Below are positions 1 through 7,811 of a DNA stretch of 64,000 nt, piece after piece. How positions within the stretch are numbered: the first letter of the stretch is position 1; every line of letters starts with the position of its first letter. Location of the stretch: NCBI GenBank assembly GCA_026003235.1, contig BPGW01000007.1, forward strand, positions 62,001-126,000, in the 5' to 3' direction. Made by a program: the position numbers and the translations under genes. The notes beneath the pieces are model-generated. The model had not been told where the DNA came from, searched no databases, and saw only the letters and a program-made list of their open reading frames with translations. This DNA is from Bacteroidia bacterium (GTDB lineage Bacteria > Bacteroidota > Bacteroidia > SpSt-205).

Positions 1-2
1 AC

Positions 3-86
3 GCCATCCGCCAATGGCGCTTCAATTCCATTCCCACGAACGAAACCCAACGCATGACTGTCACGATTCGCTTCCGCTTGCGGTGA
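3..86 (+). CDS. C-terminal end of a TonB-like energy transducer (partial)
   Basis: The frame is open from the left edge of the window and stops at TGA 84-86. It reads a tail with RQWRFNS followed about 12 residues later by MTVTIRFRLR. This matches the usual end of the TonB C-terminal domain in periplasmic energy transducers, where an RQWRF-type motif is followed by a final basic beta-strand. Only about 27 residues are visible, so the assignment rests on this short pattern. The stop overlaps the next start as TGATG, which suggests translational coupling to the M23 peptidase gene. Confidence 0.5.
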   Translation, partial: AIRQWRFNSIPTNETQRMTVTIRFRLR

Positions 87-1861
87 TGCTGTTAGGGCAG
101 CTTCTGTGGCCCTTAGCTGGCTCCCTCACCCTCACCGGCAGCTTCGGGGAAATCCGCGGCCAAACCTTCCATACCGGCATAGACCTCTCTGTGGGGGAAA
201 AGATCGGGACCGTGCCCGTCTTAGCCGCTGGAGACGGCTACGTCTACCGCTTGCGCCTTAGCCATACCGGCTTTGGCAAGGTGCTTTATGTGCGCCATCC
301 CAACGGTCTGATCACCGTGTACGGGCATCTTTCTCATTTTGCGCCCCGAGGAGAGGCCCTTGTGCGCGCCCTGCAAGCTGCTCAGCGCCGCTTTGAAGTA
401 GAAAAATACCTTTCCCCCTCCGAATGGCCCGTACGAGCTGGGGATACCCTGGGCTGGGCCGGTAATAGCGGCTATTCCTTCGGACCCCACCTGCATTTTG
501 AGGTGCGCACACCCACCGAAAAACCCGTCTGTCCCCTACGATACTTGCCTCCCCTGCCCGATACCCAGCCCCCCTTGTTTTTCCGCCTCGTCGTGGCGCC
601 TCTCACCCCCGCCAGCCATGTAAACGGATGGGGAGAACGCAAACAGATCCGCTTCCGCCAAGTGAACCGCTCCCCCACTGAACGGCGTTATGTGAGCCTG
701 GATACGCCGCGGGTAGGGGGACTTGTAGGACTGGCTTACACAGCTGGCGACCGAGCAGGCGGCGGAACCGCCTGGCTGGGCCTGGCACGCATAAGTCTCT
801 ACGATGAACAAGGCACCTGCCTCTACCAGGCCAGCTGGGAAACCTTAGACTTTGACTGGCGTCGCTTTCTCCGGTGGCACCTGGACTACGCTTACCAGCA
901 AGTGTATCGGCTGGGCTTGGCGCGCTTATTTGTTCGGGAGGGGCCTGCCATCCCTTGGGAGGCCGGCCAAGGTGTCCTTCAGCTCAAGCCGGGCGAGATG
1001 CGCACAGTGGAGGTGGTCGCCCAAGACTTTGCTGGGCATACCGCTCGTCTGCGGCTCACGCTGCGCGGGGATGCCCCTTATCCTGGGCTGGCCCCACGAA
1101 GGCCCCTTGACCCTCGGCGCCCCTGGAGCCTTGAAGAAGGCCTCCTCCTGAGCCGCGAACCTTTTCTTACCCCTTGGGGAGACACCGTGCTCCCCCACCG
1201 CCCTCTGGCCCTGGAAGGCCGCCTGCCCTCCAGCCTCCAACCCTTACGAGGGGGCCCTCCCCAACCCACCTACCTCCGCGCCTGCATTCCCCCAGGCCAT
1301 CCTTACCAGCTTCCGCTCTCCCCCACCTGCACCCTCCACCTCTGGACCGAAACCCTCCAAGATACCCTCTACTGCCAGGTCCAGGAACGGAAAAGGCCCT
1401 GGGGACCTGCTTTCTTCGTCGGAGATCCGCTCGTGCCGCTGCGCTTTCCCGCCGAACTCCGTTGGAAGGTACCCTCCACAGGCTTGCCCCAGAAGGGGTA
1501 TCCTGTCTTTCGTCCGGAGGGCAGCACCATTTGGTCACCGGTTTTGGGCGCCCGCCTGGAAGGACACACTTGGCGCATCCCCGTACGAAGCTGGGGAGAA
1601 TACGGCCTAATGCACGACACCTTCCCGCCAACAATCCGGTTCCTGCGGCAGGCAGGCCCTTTCTACCTCTTTTCTATCCAGGATCTGGGCAGCGGAGTCA
1701 ACCCCTATGCCCTTCGGGTAGAAAGCCCAGAAGGCCCTCTCTACCCCGAATACTACGAACCCCAAGAGCTCCTGTATGTGCCTCAAACCGCCGGTCGCCC
1801 CCTGCGCATCACGGCCCGAGACCGGGTAGGCAACACAAGTCACCGCACCTTTATCCGCTAA
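86..1861 (+). CDS. M23 family (LytM-type) metallopeptidase, exported
   Basis: Predicted zinc endopeptidase of the M23/LytM family, which cuts or regulates cutting of peptidoglycan peptide bridges in the periplasm. Zinc ligands are visible: HTGID (His29, Asp33), GHLSH (His81) and HLHFE (His135, His137). The remaining roughly 450 residues have no domain I recognise, but a long C-terminal extension is common in Bacteroidota M23 proteins. The start chosen is ATG 86, overlapping the preceding stop. It gives a short hydrophobic N-terminus (MLLGQLLWPLAGS) that could serve as a signal. GTG 83 and ATG 14 are also in frame, but ATG 14 would add a polar, non-signal-like extension inside the preceding gene. 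Confidence 0.85.
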   Translation: MLLGQLLWPLAGSLTLTGSFGEIRGQTFHTGIDLSVGEKIGTVPVLAAGDGYVYRLRLSHTGFGKVLYVRHPNGLITVYGHLSHFAPRGEALVRALQAAQRRFEVEKYLSPSEWPVRAGDTLGWAGNSGYSFGPHLHFEVRTPTEKPVCPLRYLPPLPDTQPPLFFRLVVAPLTPASHVNGWGERKQIRFRQVNRSPTERRYVSLDTPRVGGLVGLAYTAGDRAGGGTAWLGLARISLYDEQGTCLYQASWETLDFDWRRFLRWHLDYAYQQVYRLGLARLFVREGPAIPWEAGQGVLQLKPGEMRTVEVVAQDFAGHTARLRLTLRGDAPYPGLAPRRPLDPRRPWSLEEGLLLSREPFLTPWGDTVLPHRPLALEGRLPSSLQPLRGGPPQPTYLRACIPPGHPYQLPLSPTCTLHLWTETLQDTLYCQVQERKRPWGPAFFVGDPLVPLRFPAELRWKVPSTGLPQKGYPVFRPEGSTIWSPVLGARLEGHTWRIPVRSWGEYGLMHDTFPPTIRFLRQAGPFYLFSIQDLGSGVNPYALRVESPEGPLYPEYYEPQELLYVPQTAGRPLRITARDRVGNTSHRTFIR

Positions 1862-1910
1862 CACTCTCCCCCCTATCCGCTGTATCGGGCCAGTTCTGCA
1901 TTTTTGCTTA

Positions 1911-2750
1911 GTGGAGGCCGGCCAGCTACAAGCGCTCCTAAAGCTGCTCGAAGACCCTGACCCTGTCGTACAAAGCCATATTGAACAGGTTCTCCTGGAA
2001 GCGGGTTCGGATGCTATCCCCTTCCTGGAAGCTCAGTGGCTCCAGACGGCTGACCCCTATTTGCAACAGCGCATTGAAGAGCTCCTGGAGAAGATCCAGC
2101 TTGAAACGGTGGGGCAAGCGCTCTACGAGTGGCGAAAAGACCCGAAGCAGCCTCTCCTGCCTGCCCTTCTGCATATGGCCCGGCTGCGCTACCCTTCCTT
2201 GGATACCCAGCGCTACACCCAAGCTTTCCAGCGCCTGGTCCATACCGCCTGGCTCCAGACCTCGGCCTACAACGACCTCTTGGAAAAATTTTCCAGCCTC
2301 AACCAGCACCTCTTTCATCAGGAGCGCTTCCGGCCTGAACTCACCCGCCCCCATCAGCCTCGCTACTACTTCATCAACGAAGCCTTAGACACCCGCCGGG
2401 GTAACCTCTTCTCCCTGCATGTGCTCTACTACCTGATTGCCCGGGAGCTGGACCTGGCTGTGTCGCTGATCGCTATCGGGAACCGCTACTTTATACGCTA
2501 CTACGACGGGAGCCTGCACTTTTACATAGATGCGTGGCGGCAAGGGGCTTTTCTCCTGCCGGACCAGCTGCAGGACAGACTGCGGGAGGCGCAGCTCTCT
2601 GACAACCTGGCTCACTACCCTCCCCTCTCGCCGCCCTACATCGTGCTACGGGCCATAGAACACCTCATCCACGCCTATGAAGCGGAAGAAGAGGCTCCCA
2701 AAAAAGCCCTCTTTGAGGCGCTGCGCGAGCGGATAGCCATCTCCTTCTAA
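1911..2750 (+). CDS. SirB1-like transglutaminase-fold family protein
   Basis: 279 residues from GTG 1911. The first 70 residues look helical and HEAT-like (DPDPVVQSHIEQVLLEAG). Residues around 160-215 carry a SirB1 pattern: an ALDTRRGN motif, a helix (FSLHVLYYLIAREL), then a strand pair with YFIRYY and FYIDAW. These SirB1/transglutaminase-like proteins are widespread, but their biochemical role is not settled and I see no clear catalytic cysteine. No exact TAnnTTTG box precedes it; CATTTTTG just upstream is one base off. It converges on purB and their stop codons overlap by 4 bp. Confidence 0.65.
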   Translation: MEAGQLQALLKLLEDPDPVVQSHIEQVLLEAGSDAIPFLEAQWLQTADPYLQQRIEELLEKIQLETVGQALYEWRKDPKQPLLPALLHMARLRYPSLDTQRYTQAFQRLVHTAWLQTSAYNDLLEKFSSLNQHLFHQERFRPELTRPHQPRYYFINEALDTRRGNLFSLHVLYYLIARELDLAVSLIAIGNRYFIRYYDGSLHFYIDAWRQGAFLLPDQLQDRLREAQLSDNLAHYPPLSPPYIVLRAIEHLIHAYEAEEEAPKKALFEALRERIAISF

Positions 2751-4063
2751 GAGAAGGAAGTCGGGGGCGGAGGAACCGCCTGCGGCGCCTGACCTACGTA
2801 CTGAGCGGCCGAAACGGGCGGCACAAAGGTACCTTCCGCCAAAGCAGCCAGCGCTTGCTCATAGGCCTGGGGCTGGCCCGCCTTCCGCTGGAGGATCTGC
2901 CAGGCTTCAGACAGCACTTCAGGATGCGCCTCCAAGTCTGCCTCCATGACCGAGGGCACCGCCTCTACTTGGTCCAACCCTTCTACCAAGGCCCGCAAAG
3001 CCACCAGCCCATGGCCCAACGCCACCCCTACATTCCGCAGCAGAGTGGAATCCGTCAGGTCCCGCTGCAAGCGAGAAACCGGCAGCTTCTCTGAGAGAAA
3101 ACCCCACAGGGCATTGGAAAGGCGAAGGTTGCCTTCAGCCAGCTCAAACTGGATGGGGTTAGCCTTGTGCGGCATGGTGGAAGAGCCAATCTGCCCTGGA
3201 GCACGCCGCACCCCTAAGTACCCCCGATGCGCATACAGCCATACATCTTGGGCCAGGTCCACCAACACCGCCTGCAGCCGCCGCAAACTGTCCCATATTT
3301 CGGCCCATCGCTCGTAGGGCGCAATCTGCGTGGTGACCGGAAAGCGCACCAGCCCCAGCTCTTGAGCAAAGCGATCAAAAAACGCCCCCCACTCTATTTC
3401 GGGGTAAGCCAGGTAGTGCGCATTGAGGTTGCCCACAGCCCCCCCAAGCTTAGTCCAGAAAGGCACCTGCAGAAGGCGGCTTCGTTCAGCCCGCAGGCGC
3501 TCCACAAAGACATAGAGCTCCTTGCCGAGGGTGGTGGGCGAAGCAGGCTGGCCATGCGTAAAGCCCAGCATCACTTGCTCACGCCAAGCGTAGGCTTTCT
3601 CATGCAAACGGCGGATCAGCTCATCTAAGGCCGGCAAGTACACTTGATAAAGGGCTTCTCGCAGCATGAGGGCTTGGGCGGTGTTGTTCACATCCTGGGA
3701 AGTCAAGCCAAAATGAACAAACGCCAGCGCGCTGTGGTACTCAGCCGGGAAGAGGGCAGCCCACCGTTCTCGCAGGTAGTACTCCATCGCTTTGACATCG
3801 TGGCGGGTGCGCTCTTCGTAGGCACGCAGGGCCTGGAGCACTTCGTCGGTAAAGGGCTCAAACGCCTGCTCCAGGCGATCCAGAAGGTCCGAAGAAAGGT
3901 CACGCAAGGGAGGCAGTCCCAAGCGAGCCAGCGCCCTAAAGTAAGCGGTCTCTACCCGCAGTCGGTAGCGAAAAAAAGCCGCTTCGCTCAGGTAAGCTCG
4001 TAGGGGTTCGGTATAGCGCCGATAGCGGCCCTCCAGCGGCGAAAGCGCCCACAGATCAGCCAT
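2747..4063 (-). CDS. purB: Adenylosuccinate lyase
   Basis: Cytosolic enzyme of purine synthesis. It splits fumarate from SAICAR and from adenylosuccinate. The fumarase/aspartase superfamily signature is clear as GSSTMPHKANP, and the upstream GLTSQDVNNTAQ stretch holds the substrate-binding Thr-Ser pair. The N-terminus (LWALSPLEGRY) and the 438-residue length fit the Escherichia coli type of PurB rather than the shorter Bacillus type. The start overlaps fabI by 8 bp, so it is probably the last gene of a three-gene unit beginning at 5623. Confidence 0.96.
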   Translation of the reverse strand: MADLWALSPLEGRYRRYTEPLRAYLSEAAFFRYRLRVETAYFRALARLGLPPLRDLSSDLLDRLEQAFEPFTDEVLQALRAYEERTRHDVKAMEYYLRERWAALFPAEYHSALAFVHFGLTSQDVNNTAQALMLREALYQVYLPALDELIRRLHEKAYAWREQVMLGFTHGQPASPTTLGKELYVFVERLRAERSRLLQVPFWTKLGGAVGNLNAHYLAYPEIEWGAFFDRFAQELGLVRFPVTTQIAPYERWAEIWDSLRRLQAVLVDLAQDVWLYAHRGYLGVRRAPGQIGSSTMPHKANPIQFELAEGNLRLSNALWGFLSEKLPVSRLQRDLTDSTLLRNVGVALGHGLVALRALVEGLDQVEAVPSVMEADLEAHPEVLSEAWQILQRKAGQPQAYEQALAALAEGTFVPPVSAAQYVGQAPQAVPPPPTSFS

Positions 4064-4859
4064 TCAGCACATCCTCTGAAATGCCCATGGCCGAAAAGCC
4101 TCCATCGTGGTAGAGGGTCTGCATCGTAACCCCCCGGGTGAGGTCCGAAAAAAGCACCACAATGAAGTCGGCGCAGGCCTGAGCCGAGGCGTTGCCCAGG
4201 GGACTCATCCGGTCAGCGTAGTCGTACATCTGCTGGAACCCCCCGATGCCCGTACCGGCGGTGGTAGGCGTAGGGGATTGGGAGACGATATTGACCCGCA
4301 CGCCGAGCTCCTTGCCCAGAAAATACCCGAACATCCGGGCAATAGACTCTAAGAGAGCCTTGGCATCGGACATGTCGCCGTACTTGGGGAAAACCCGCTG
4401 GGCTGCGATGTAACTCAGCGCCACGATGGAGGCCCCCCGCGCAAAAGCACCCTTACGCCGTCCTACCTGCAAAAGCTTGTGCAACGAAATCGCCGACACA
4501 TCCAGGGTCTTGAGATAAAACTCGTAGTCTAGTTCGGGGTAGCTTTTGCCTTTACGCACGTTGGGAGACATGCCCACCGAGTGGAGGAGGAAGTCCAAGG
4601 GGCCGCCAAAGTGGCGCAGCGCCTCCTCATACAGCTTCTCAATGTCGGCGACGCTGGTCAGATCGGCCGGGAAAAGCGGTGCCTGGAGCTTCTCAGACAA
4701 AGCCTGGGGCTGCCCCAACCGCAAGGCCACCGGCGCATTGGTAAGTACAAGCTGAGCCCCTTCCTCGTGCGCCCGCTGTGCCACATGCCAAGCAATGGAT
4801 TTTTCATCAAGGGCTCCTGTGATTAGCCCTTTTTTACCGCGCAGCAGTCCGTAGCTCAT
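4056..4859 (-). CDS. fabI: Enoyl-[acyl-carrier-protein] reductase (NADH)
   Basis: Reduces trans-2-enoyl-ACP in the last step of each round of type II fatty acid synthesis. The SDR fold is recognisable: GLITGALDEKSIAWH for the dinucleotide site, and the FabI catalytic set Tyr150, Tyr160 and Lys167 in a Y-x6-K arrangement (YGDMSDAK), the same spacing as Tyr146/Tyr156/Lys163 of E. coli FabI. Length of 267 residues is normal. Its start overlaps the stop of the upstream gene by 4 bp (ATGA) and its end overlaps purB, so all three are probably cotranscribed. Confidence 0.95.
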   Translation of the reverse strand: MSYGLLRGKKGLITGALDEKSIAWHVAQRAHEEGAQLVLTNAPVALRLGQPQALSEKLQAPLFPADLTSVADIEKLYEEALRHFGGPLDFLLHSVGMSPNVRKGKSYPELDYEFYLKTLDVSAISLHKLLQVGRRKGAFARGASIVALSYIAAQRVFPKYGDMSDAKALLESIARMFGYFLGKELGVRVNIVSQSPTPTTAGTGIGGFQQMYDYADRMSPLGNASAQACADFIVVLFSDLTRGVTMQTLYHDGGFSAMGISEDVLNG

Positions 4860-5623
4860 GCTTTTTCTGGGATTTTGACGATATCTTCTTCCAGCTGGAG
4901 GTAACCCAGCTCGCTCAAGCGCTTAAGTACGTAAGCGAAGCTGCCCCCAGGCAGGTGCTTCCGAGAAAAACCCTGCTTGCGGAGCCATTCCCTAAACTCA
5001 GCCCGTGAAAGCTGGGTGCCTGGGCCCAGCGCACGCAGCGCCTCAGCTATCCGGTTGTACAAAGCCTGCACCTCTTTCCTGGAGAACCGCTTGGGCGTCT
5101 TTTGCGTTCGGGCTGGGCGAGGCGAGCCCTGCAAGCCCGACGACGCAGAAGAAGCTTCCGCAGGCTTTTCAACCGGTTTTCGGGAAAGGCTCCCCACAGG
5201 TGGAAGGGAGGAAGAGTCGGAGGTATTTTCTTCCGACAAGCGGTAGTCCTCCGCCAAAATGTGCTGACAGACCAGGTCGCGTTCCCGCAAAAACTGCACA
5301 AGCCCCTCCCAGATGGGATGAGGCCCGCCAATCAGGAAAGCTTTCCGGTAGCGACCTTCCCGACGACCCAGCTCGTAGCACACCCGCTTGAGCAAATACA
5401 AGTGCAGGTCTTCTTCGTAGCGAGGCAGCACAACCGTATGCGCCGTGTAATCCTTCCTCAAGTGAAAAGCGTGATGCACCCGAGTCTGGTAGAACAACCA
5501 CAGCTCAAGCCGCTTTTCTTTCTCCAGGAAAGAGAAGTCATACTTTGCACCTTCTTTCAGCGCTTCCCCGTCTACCACGACGAGGGTGCGCTTTTTCTTC
5601 TTACGCTCTTCAGAAGGAGGCAT
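4856..5623 (-). CDS. Uncharacterised protein, PIN/NYN-like fold with C-terminal winged-helix-like domain
   Basis: 255 residues; I do not recognise a named family. Residues 10-125 resemble a NYN/PIN-like Rossmann layout: a strand ending in an acidic residue (RTLVVVDGEAL), a middle RYEEDLHLYLLKR segment, and a later strand (KAFLIGGPHPIWEGL) where active NYN nucleases usually carry a GDSD-like motif. Here the acidic residues of that motif are missing. A Ser/Pro-rich linker leads to a basic C-terminal domain (about 180-255) with helix-turn-helix character (LSRAEFREWLRKQG). ATG 5623 is preferred to upstream starts because TAACTTTG lies 6 bases before it. First gene of a unit with fabI and purB. 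Confidence 0.6.
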   Translation of the reverse strand: MPPSEERKKKKRTLVVVDGEALKEGAKYDFSFLEKEKRLELWLFYQTRVHHAFHLRKDYTAHTVVLPRYEEDLHLYLLKRVCYELGRREGRYRKAFLIGGPHPIWEGLVQFLRERDLVCQHILAEDYRLSEENTSDSSSLPPVGSLSRKPVEKPAEASSASSGLQGSPRPARTQKTPKRFSRKEVQALYNRIAEALRALGPGTQLSRAEFREWLRKQGFSRKHLPGGSFAYVLKRLSELGYLQLEEDIVKIPEKA

Positions 5624-5629
5624 ACCGGA

Positions 5630-5637
5630 CAAAGTTA
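5630..5637 (-). promoter_or_regulatory. -7 promoter box for the PIN/NYN-fabI-purB unit
   Basis: TAACTTTG on the minus strand, 6 bases before ATG 5623. Its first three bases are the TAA stop codon of era, so the box is built into the end of the upstream gene. Confidence 0.7.
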
Positions 5638-6522
5638 CGACACCCGATAGCCTAAGTGACGCAATCGCACCATAGAATCCCGCCAATCTGGAGCAAGTTT
5701 CACATACAATTGAAGGAAGACAGGCTTTTCCAGGAAGGCTTCTATCTTTTTGCGCGCTTCCGTGCCTATCTTTTTTATCATTTGGCCCTTTGCGCCAATA
5801 ACCATAGGCTTATGTGATTCCTTTTCAACGAAAATCGTGGCATAGATGTAATCTCGCTCAGGGGTCTCCTGGTACTGCGTGATGTCTACTTCAGTGCCGT
5901 AGGGCAGTTCCTCGCGCAAGTGGGTGTAGAGGACTTCTCTTAGGATTTCAGCCACGAAAAAGCGCACGGGTAAAGTAGTCAGCTGATCAGGGGGATACAA
6001 GGGTGGACTTTCGGGCAGAAAGGCAGCGATGGCCTCCAAGAGAGGCTCCAAAGGCCTATCCAGCGAAGCGTCTAAGCAGGTTTGGATAGGCCATTCCGTA
6101 AGCTGGGCCTGAAGGGCCTGAAAACGAGTCTCCCTCTCACCTGAGGGGTAGAGGTCCAGATGGGTGATAGCCCCTATCAGGGCGGGCGCCTCCGCCAAGA
6201 AAGACCCCACCTCTTCGGCTACCTCTAAAGAAGGTGCCCGCGCTGAAACCACCCACACGCATGCGTCAGCCTCTTTAGCGGCAGCCAGGCTTTGCCGAGT
6301 TAGGAGACGATGCCAGGCGTTGCGGGGGGAGGCTACCCACCCCGGCGTATCTACAAAAATATACTGTACCCCTTCCCGGTTTAGGATGCCGGGTATCTGG
6401 AACCGCGTGGTCTGAGGGCGTCGGGTCACCGCCGCCAGGGCCTGCCCCAATAGCCGATTGAAGAGGGTAGACTTGCCTGCATTGGGCTCGCCAATCAGGG
6501 CTACAAAGCCCGCCCGACTCAT
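5635..6522 (-). CDS. era: GTPase Era
   Basis: GTPase that binds 16S rRNA and takes part in 30S subunit maturation. G1 is GEPNAGKS (11-18), the G2 region is RRPQTTR, and G3 is DTPG (58-61). A C-terminal KH RNA-binding domain is shown by VIGAKGQMIKKIG. Length 295 is normal. The G4 motif is unusual: the position expected to read NKxD is THLD (120-123), which would weaken normal guanine recognition, and the G5 region reads LDAS. The gene overlaps the upstream lipoprotein gene by 4 bp and lies at the end of the ruvX-def-ligase-lipoprotein run. Confidence 0.93.
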   Translation of the reverse strand: MSRAGFVALIGEPNAGKSTLFNRLLGQALAAVTRRPQTTRFQIPGILNREGVQYIFVDTPGWVASPRNAWHRLLTRQSLAAAKEADACVWVVSARAPSLEVAEEVGSFLAEAPALIGAITHLDLYPSGERETRFQALQAQLTEWPIQTCLDASLDRPLEPLLEAIAAFLPESPPLYPPDQLTTLPVRFFVAEILREVLYTHLREELPYGTEVDITQYQETPERDYIYATIFVEKESHKPMVIGAKGQMIKKIGTEARKKIEAFLEKPVFLQLYVKLAPDWRDSMVRLRHLGYRVS

Positions 6523-7811
6523 GGGAAAAGCTCTTTGAGTTTAGCCTCCAACGCTGGCCCCCGAAGGCCTTTCGCAGCGATACGCCCCTGCGGATCCACC
6601 AGCACCGTGAAAGGAATGCCTGAAACCCGATAAAGCTGCGCTGCCGCACTTTGCCAGCCCTTCAGATCGCTGACATGCATCCAACGCAGCCCATCCGACT
6701 CAATGGCTTTGATCCAGGCCTCCCGCTGATGGTCCAGACTCACCCCAAAAATCTCAAAGCCCCGGCTGTGATACTGCTGATACAAGCGCACGACATGAGG
6801 GTTTTCCACGCGGCATGGGCGGCACCAGCTGGCCCAAAAGTCAATGAGCACCCACTTACCCCGCAGGTCCGACAGTTTGCGCACCTGCCCCTGTGGGTCC
6901 GGCAACGCAATATCTGGCGCTGGCTGCCCCTTACGCAAGGGCCCCTCGGCTTGGATGAACTGCTCAATCTGCGCTCGGCGAGGGTCCTGTGGCGCCGCAG
7001 CAAGAAACCTTTCCCCCGCTACAACCATCACCTCCGAACGCTGAAAACGCTGGGCTATATCCAAAAGGGCCATCCAGGCTACCGCTTGTACAGCCGGTTT
7101 TTTAGCCTTCAGCCACCGATCTGCATAGGACAAAAGGCTGTCCTCCGGCAAAAGAGAAATAGCGTTTTGCCAGAAAGCCTGAAAACGAAAGAAAGTCTCT
7201 GGGACTTGCGCTGCAAAAAGACTTTCCCAGTCAAACCCCTTCCAGAAAGACGCGAGCAGGGCATCCCAGGCCTGAGCAGGCTGACGATCGGGCGTGGTAG
7301 GAGCCGGAGAGCGGAAAAGGTGCGCATACAAACGCAGAAGAGGCGCAGGATGCTTTTCTGCCCACCGAAGCAGGCTATCTATTTGGTTCTGGTAGGGGGT
7401 TCGCTGCTCGGGAGGAAGCTGGCCCATTTGCTGATAGGCCGCACTTACCTGGCGGCGCAGACGCAAAAGGTCCGCGTTCGTGGGTGAGTTTTCATACGTG
7501 TACGCTTGAAAGAGCTGCTGAGCCTGCCCTCGCACTTCCGGTGTTTCCTTTTCGCTTATCCAGACAAGGTCCCCTTCCTGAGGGGAAAGGCCCCACAGAT
7601 ACAAACCAGGGGGGAGGGTTTTGCGCGAGAAGGCGAACTTGCCTCCCTGGACGGGCGCGGCCGCCGCTCGCTCCCACCGACCGGCTTCCCATCGGAAAAG
7701 GTACACCGAGTCCCGGGCAAAGCCCTCTATCTGCCCAGAAAAAGCCGCAGGCTGCGCTTGACACGCACTCAGGCCCCAGCAAAGCCAAATAAGCCCTCCT
7801 TTAGCCCGCAT
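6519..7811 (-). CDS. TlpA-like thioredoxin-fold lipoprotein
   Basis: Predicted exported thiol-disulfide protein. The start at ATG 7811 gives a lipoprotein signal (GLIWLCWGLSAC, lipid-attachment Cys17). The N-terminal half resembles the beta-rich DUF4369-type domain common in Bacteroidota TlpA proteins (FSGQIEGFARDSVYLFRWE). The C-terminal domain is an AhpC/TSA-Redoxin type with WCRPC (active cysteines about 330 and 333) and the cis-proline loop SGIPFTVLVDP. It probably acts in periplasmic thiol reduction, for example of secreted proteins or cytochrome c. In-frame starts further upstream fall inside the O-antigen ligase gene and lack a signal. Confidence 0.85.
   Translation of the reverse strand: MRAKGGLIWLCWGLSACQAQPAAFSGQIEGFARDSVYLFRWEAGRWERAAAAPVQGGKFAFSRKTLPPGLYLWGLSPQEGDLVWISEKETPEVRGQAQQLFQAYTYENSPTNADLLRLRRQVSAAYQQMGQLPPEQRTPYQNQIDSLLRWAEKHPAPLLRLYAHLFRSPAPTTPDRQPAQAWDALLASFWKGFDWESLFAAQVPETFFRFQAFWQNAISLLPEDSLLSYADRWLKAKKPAVQAVAWMALLDIAQRFQRSEVMVVAGERFLAAAPQDPRRAQIEQFIQAEGPLRKGQPAPDIALPDPQGQVRKLSDLRGKWVLIDFWASWCRPCRVENPHVVRLYQQYHSRGFEIFGVSLDHQREAWIKAIESDGLRWMHVSDLKGWQSAAAQLYRVSGIPFTVLVDPQGRIAAKGLRGPALEAKLKELFP

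Noticed and set aside
1174..1911. 245-residue open frame on the plus strand inside the M23 gene
   Set aside because: Very Pro/Arg/Ser-rich with no motif. It is a shadow frame of GC-rich coding sequence; the overlapping frame has real catalytic motifs.
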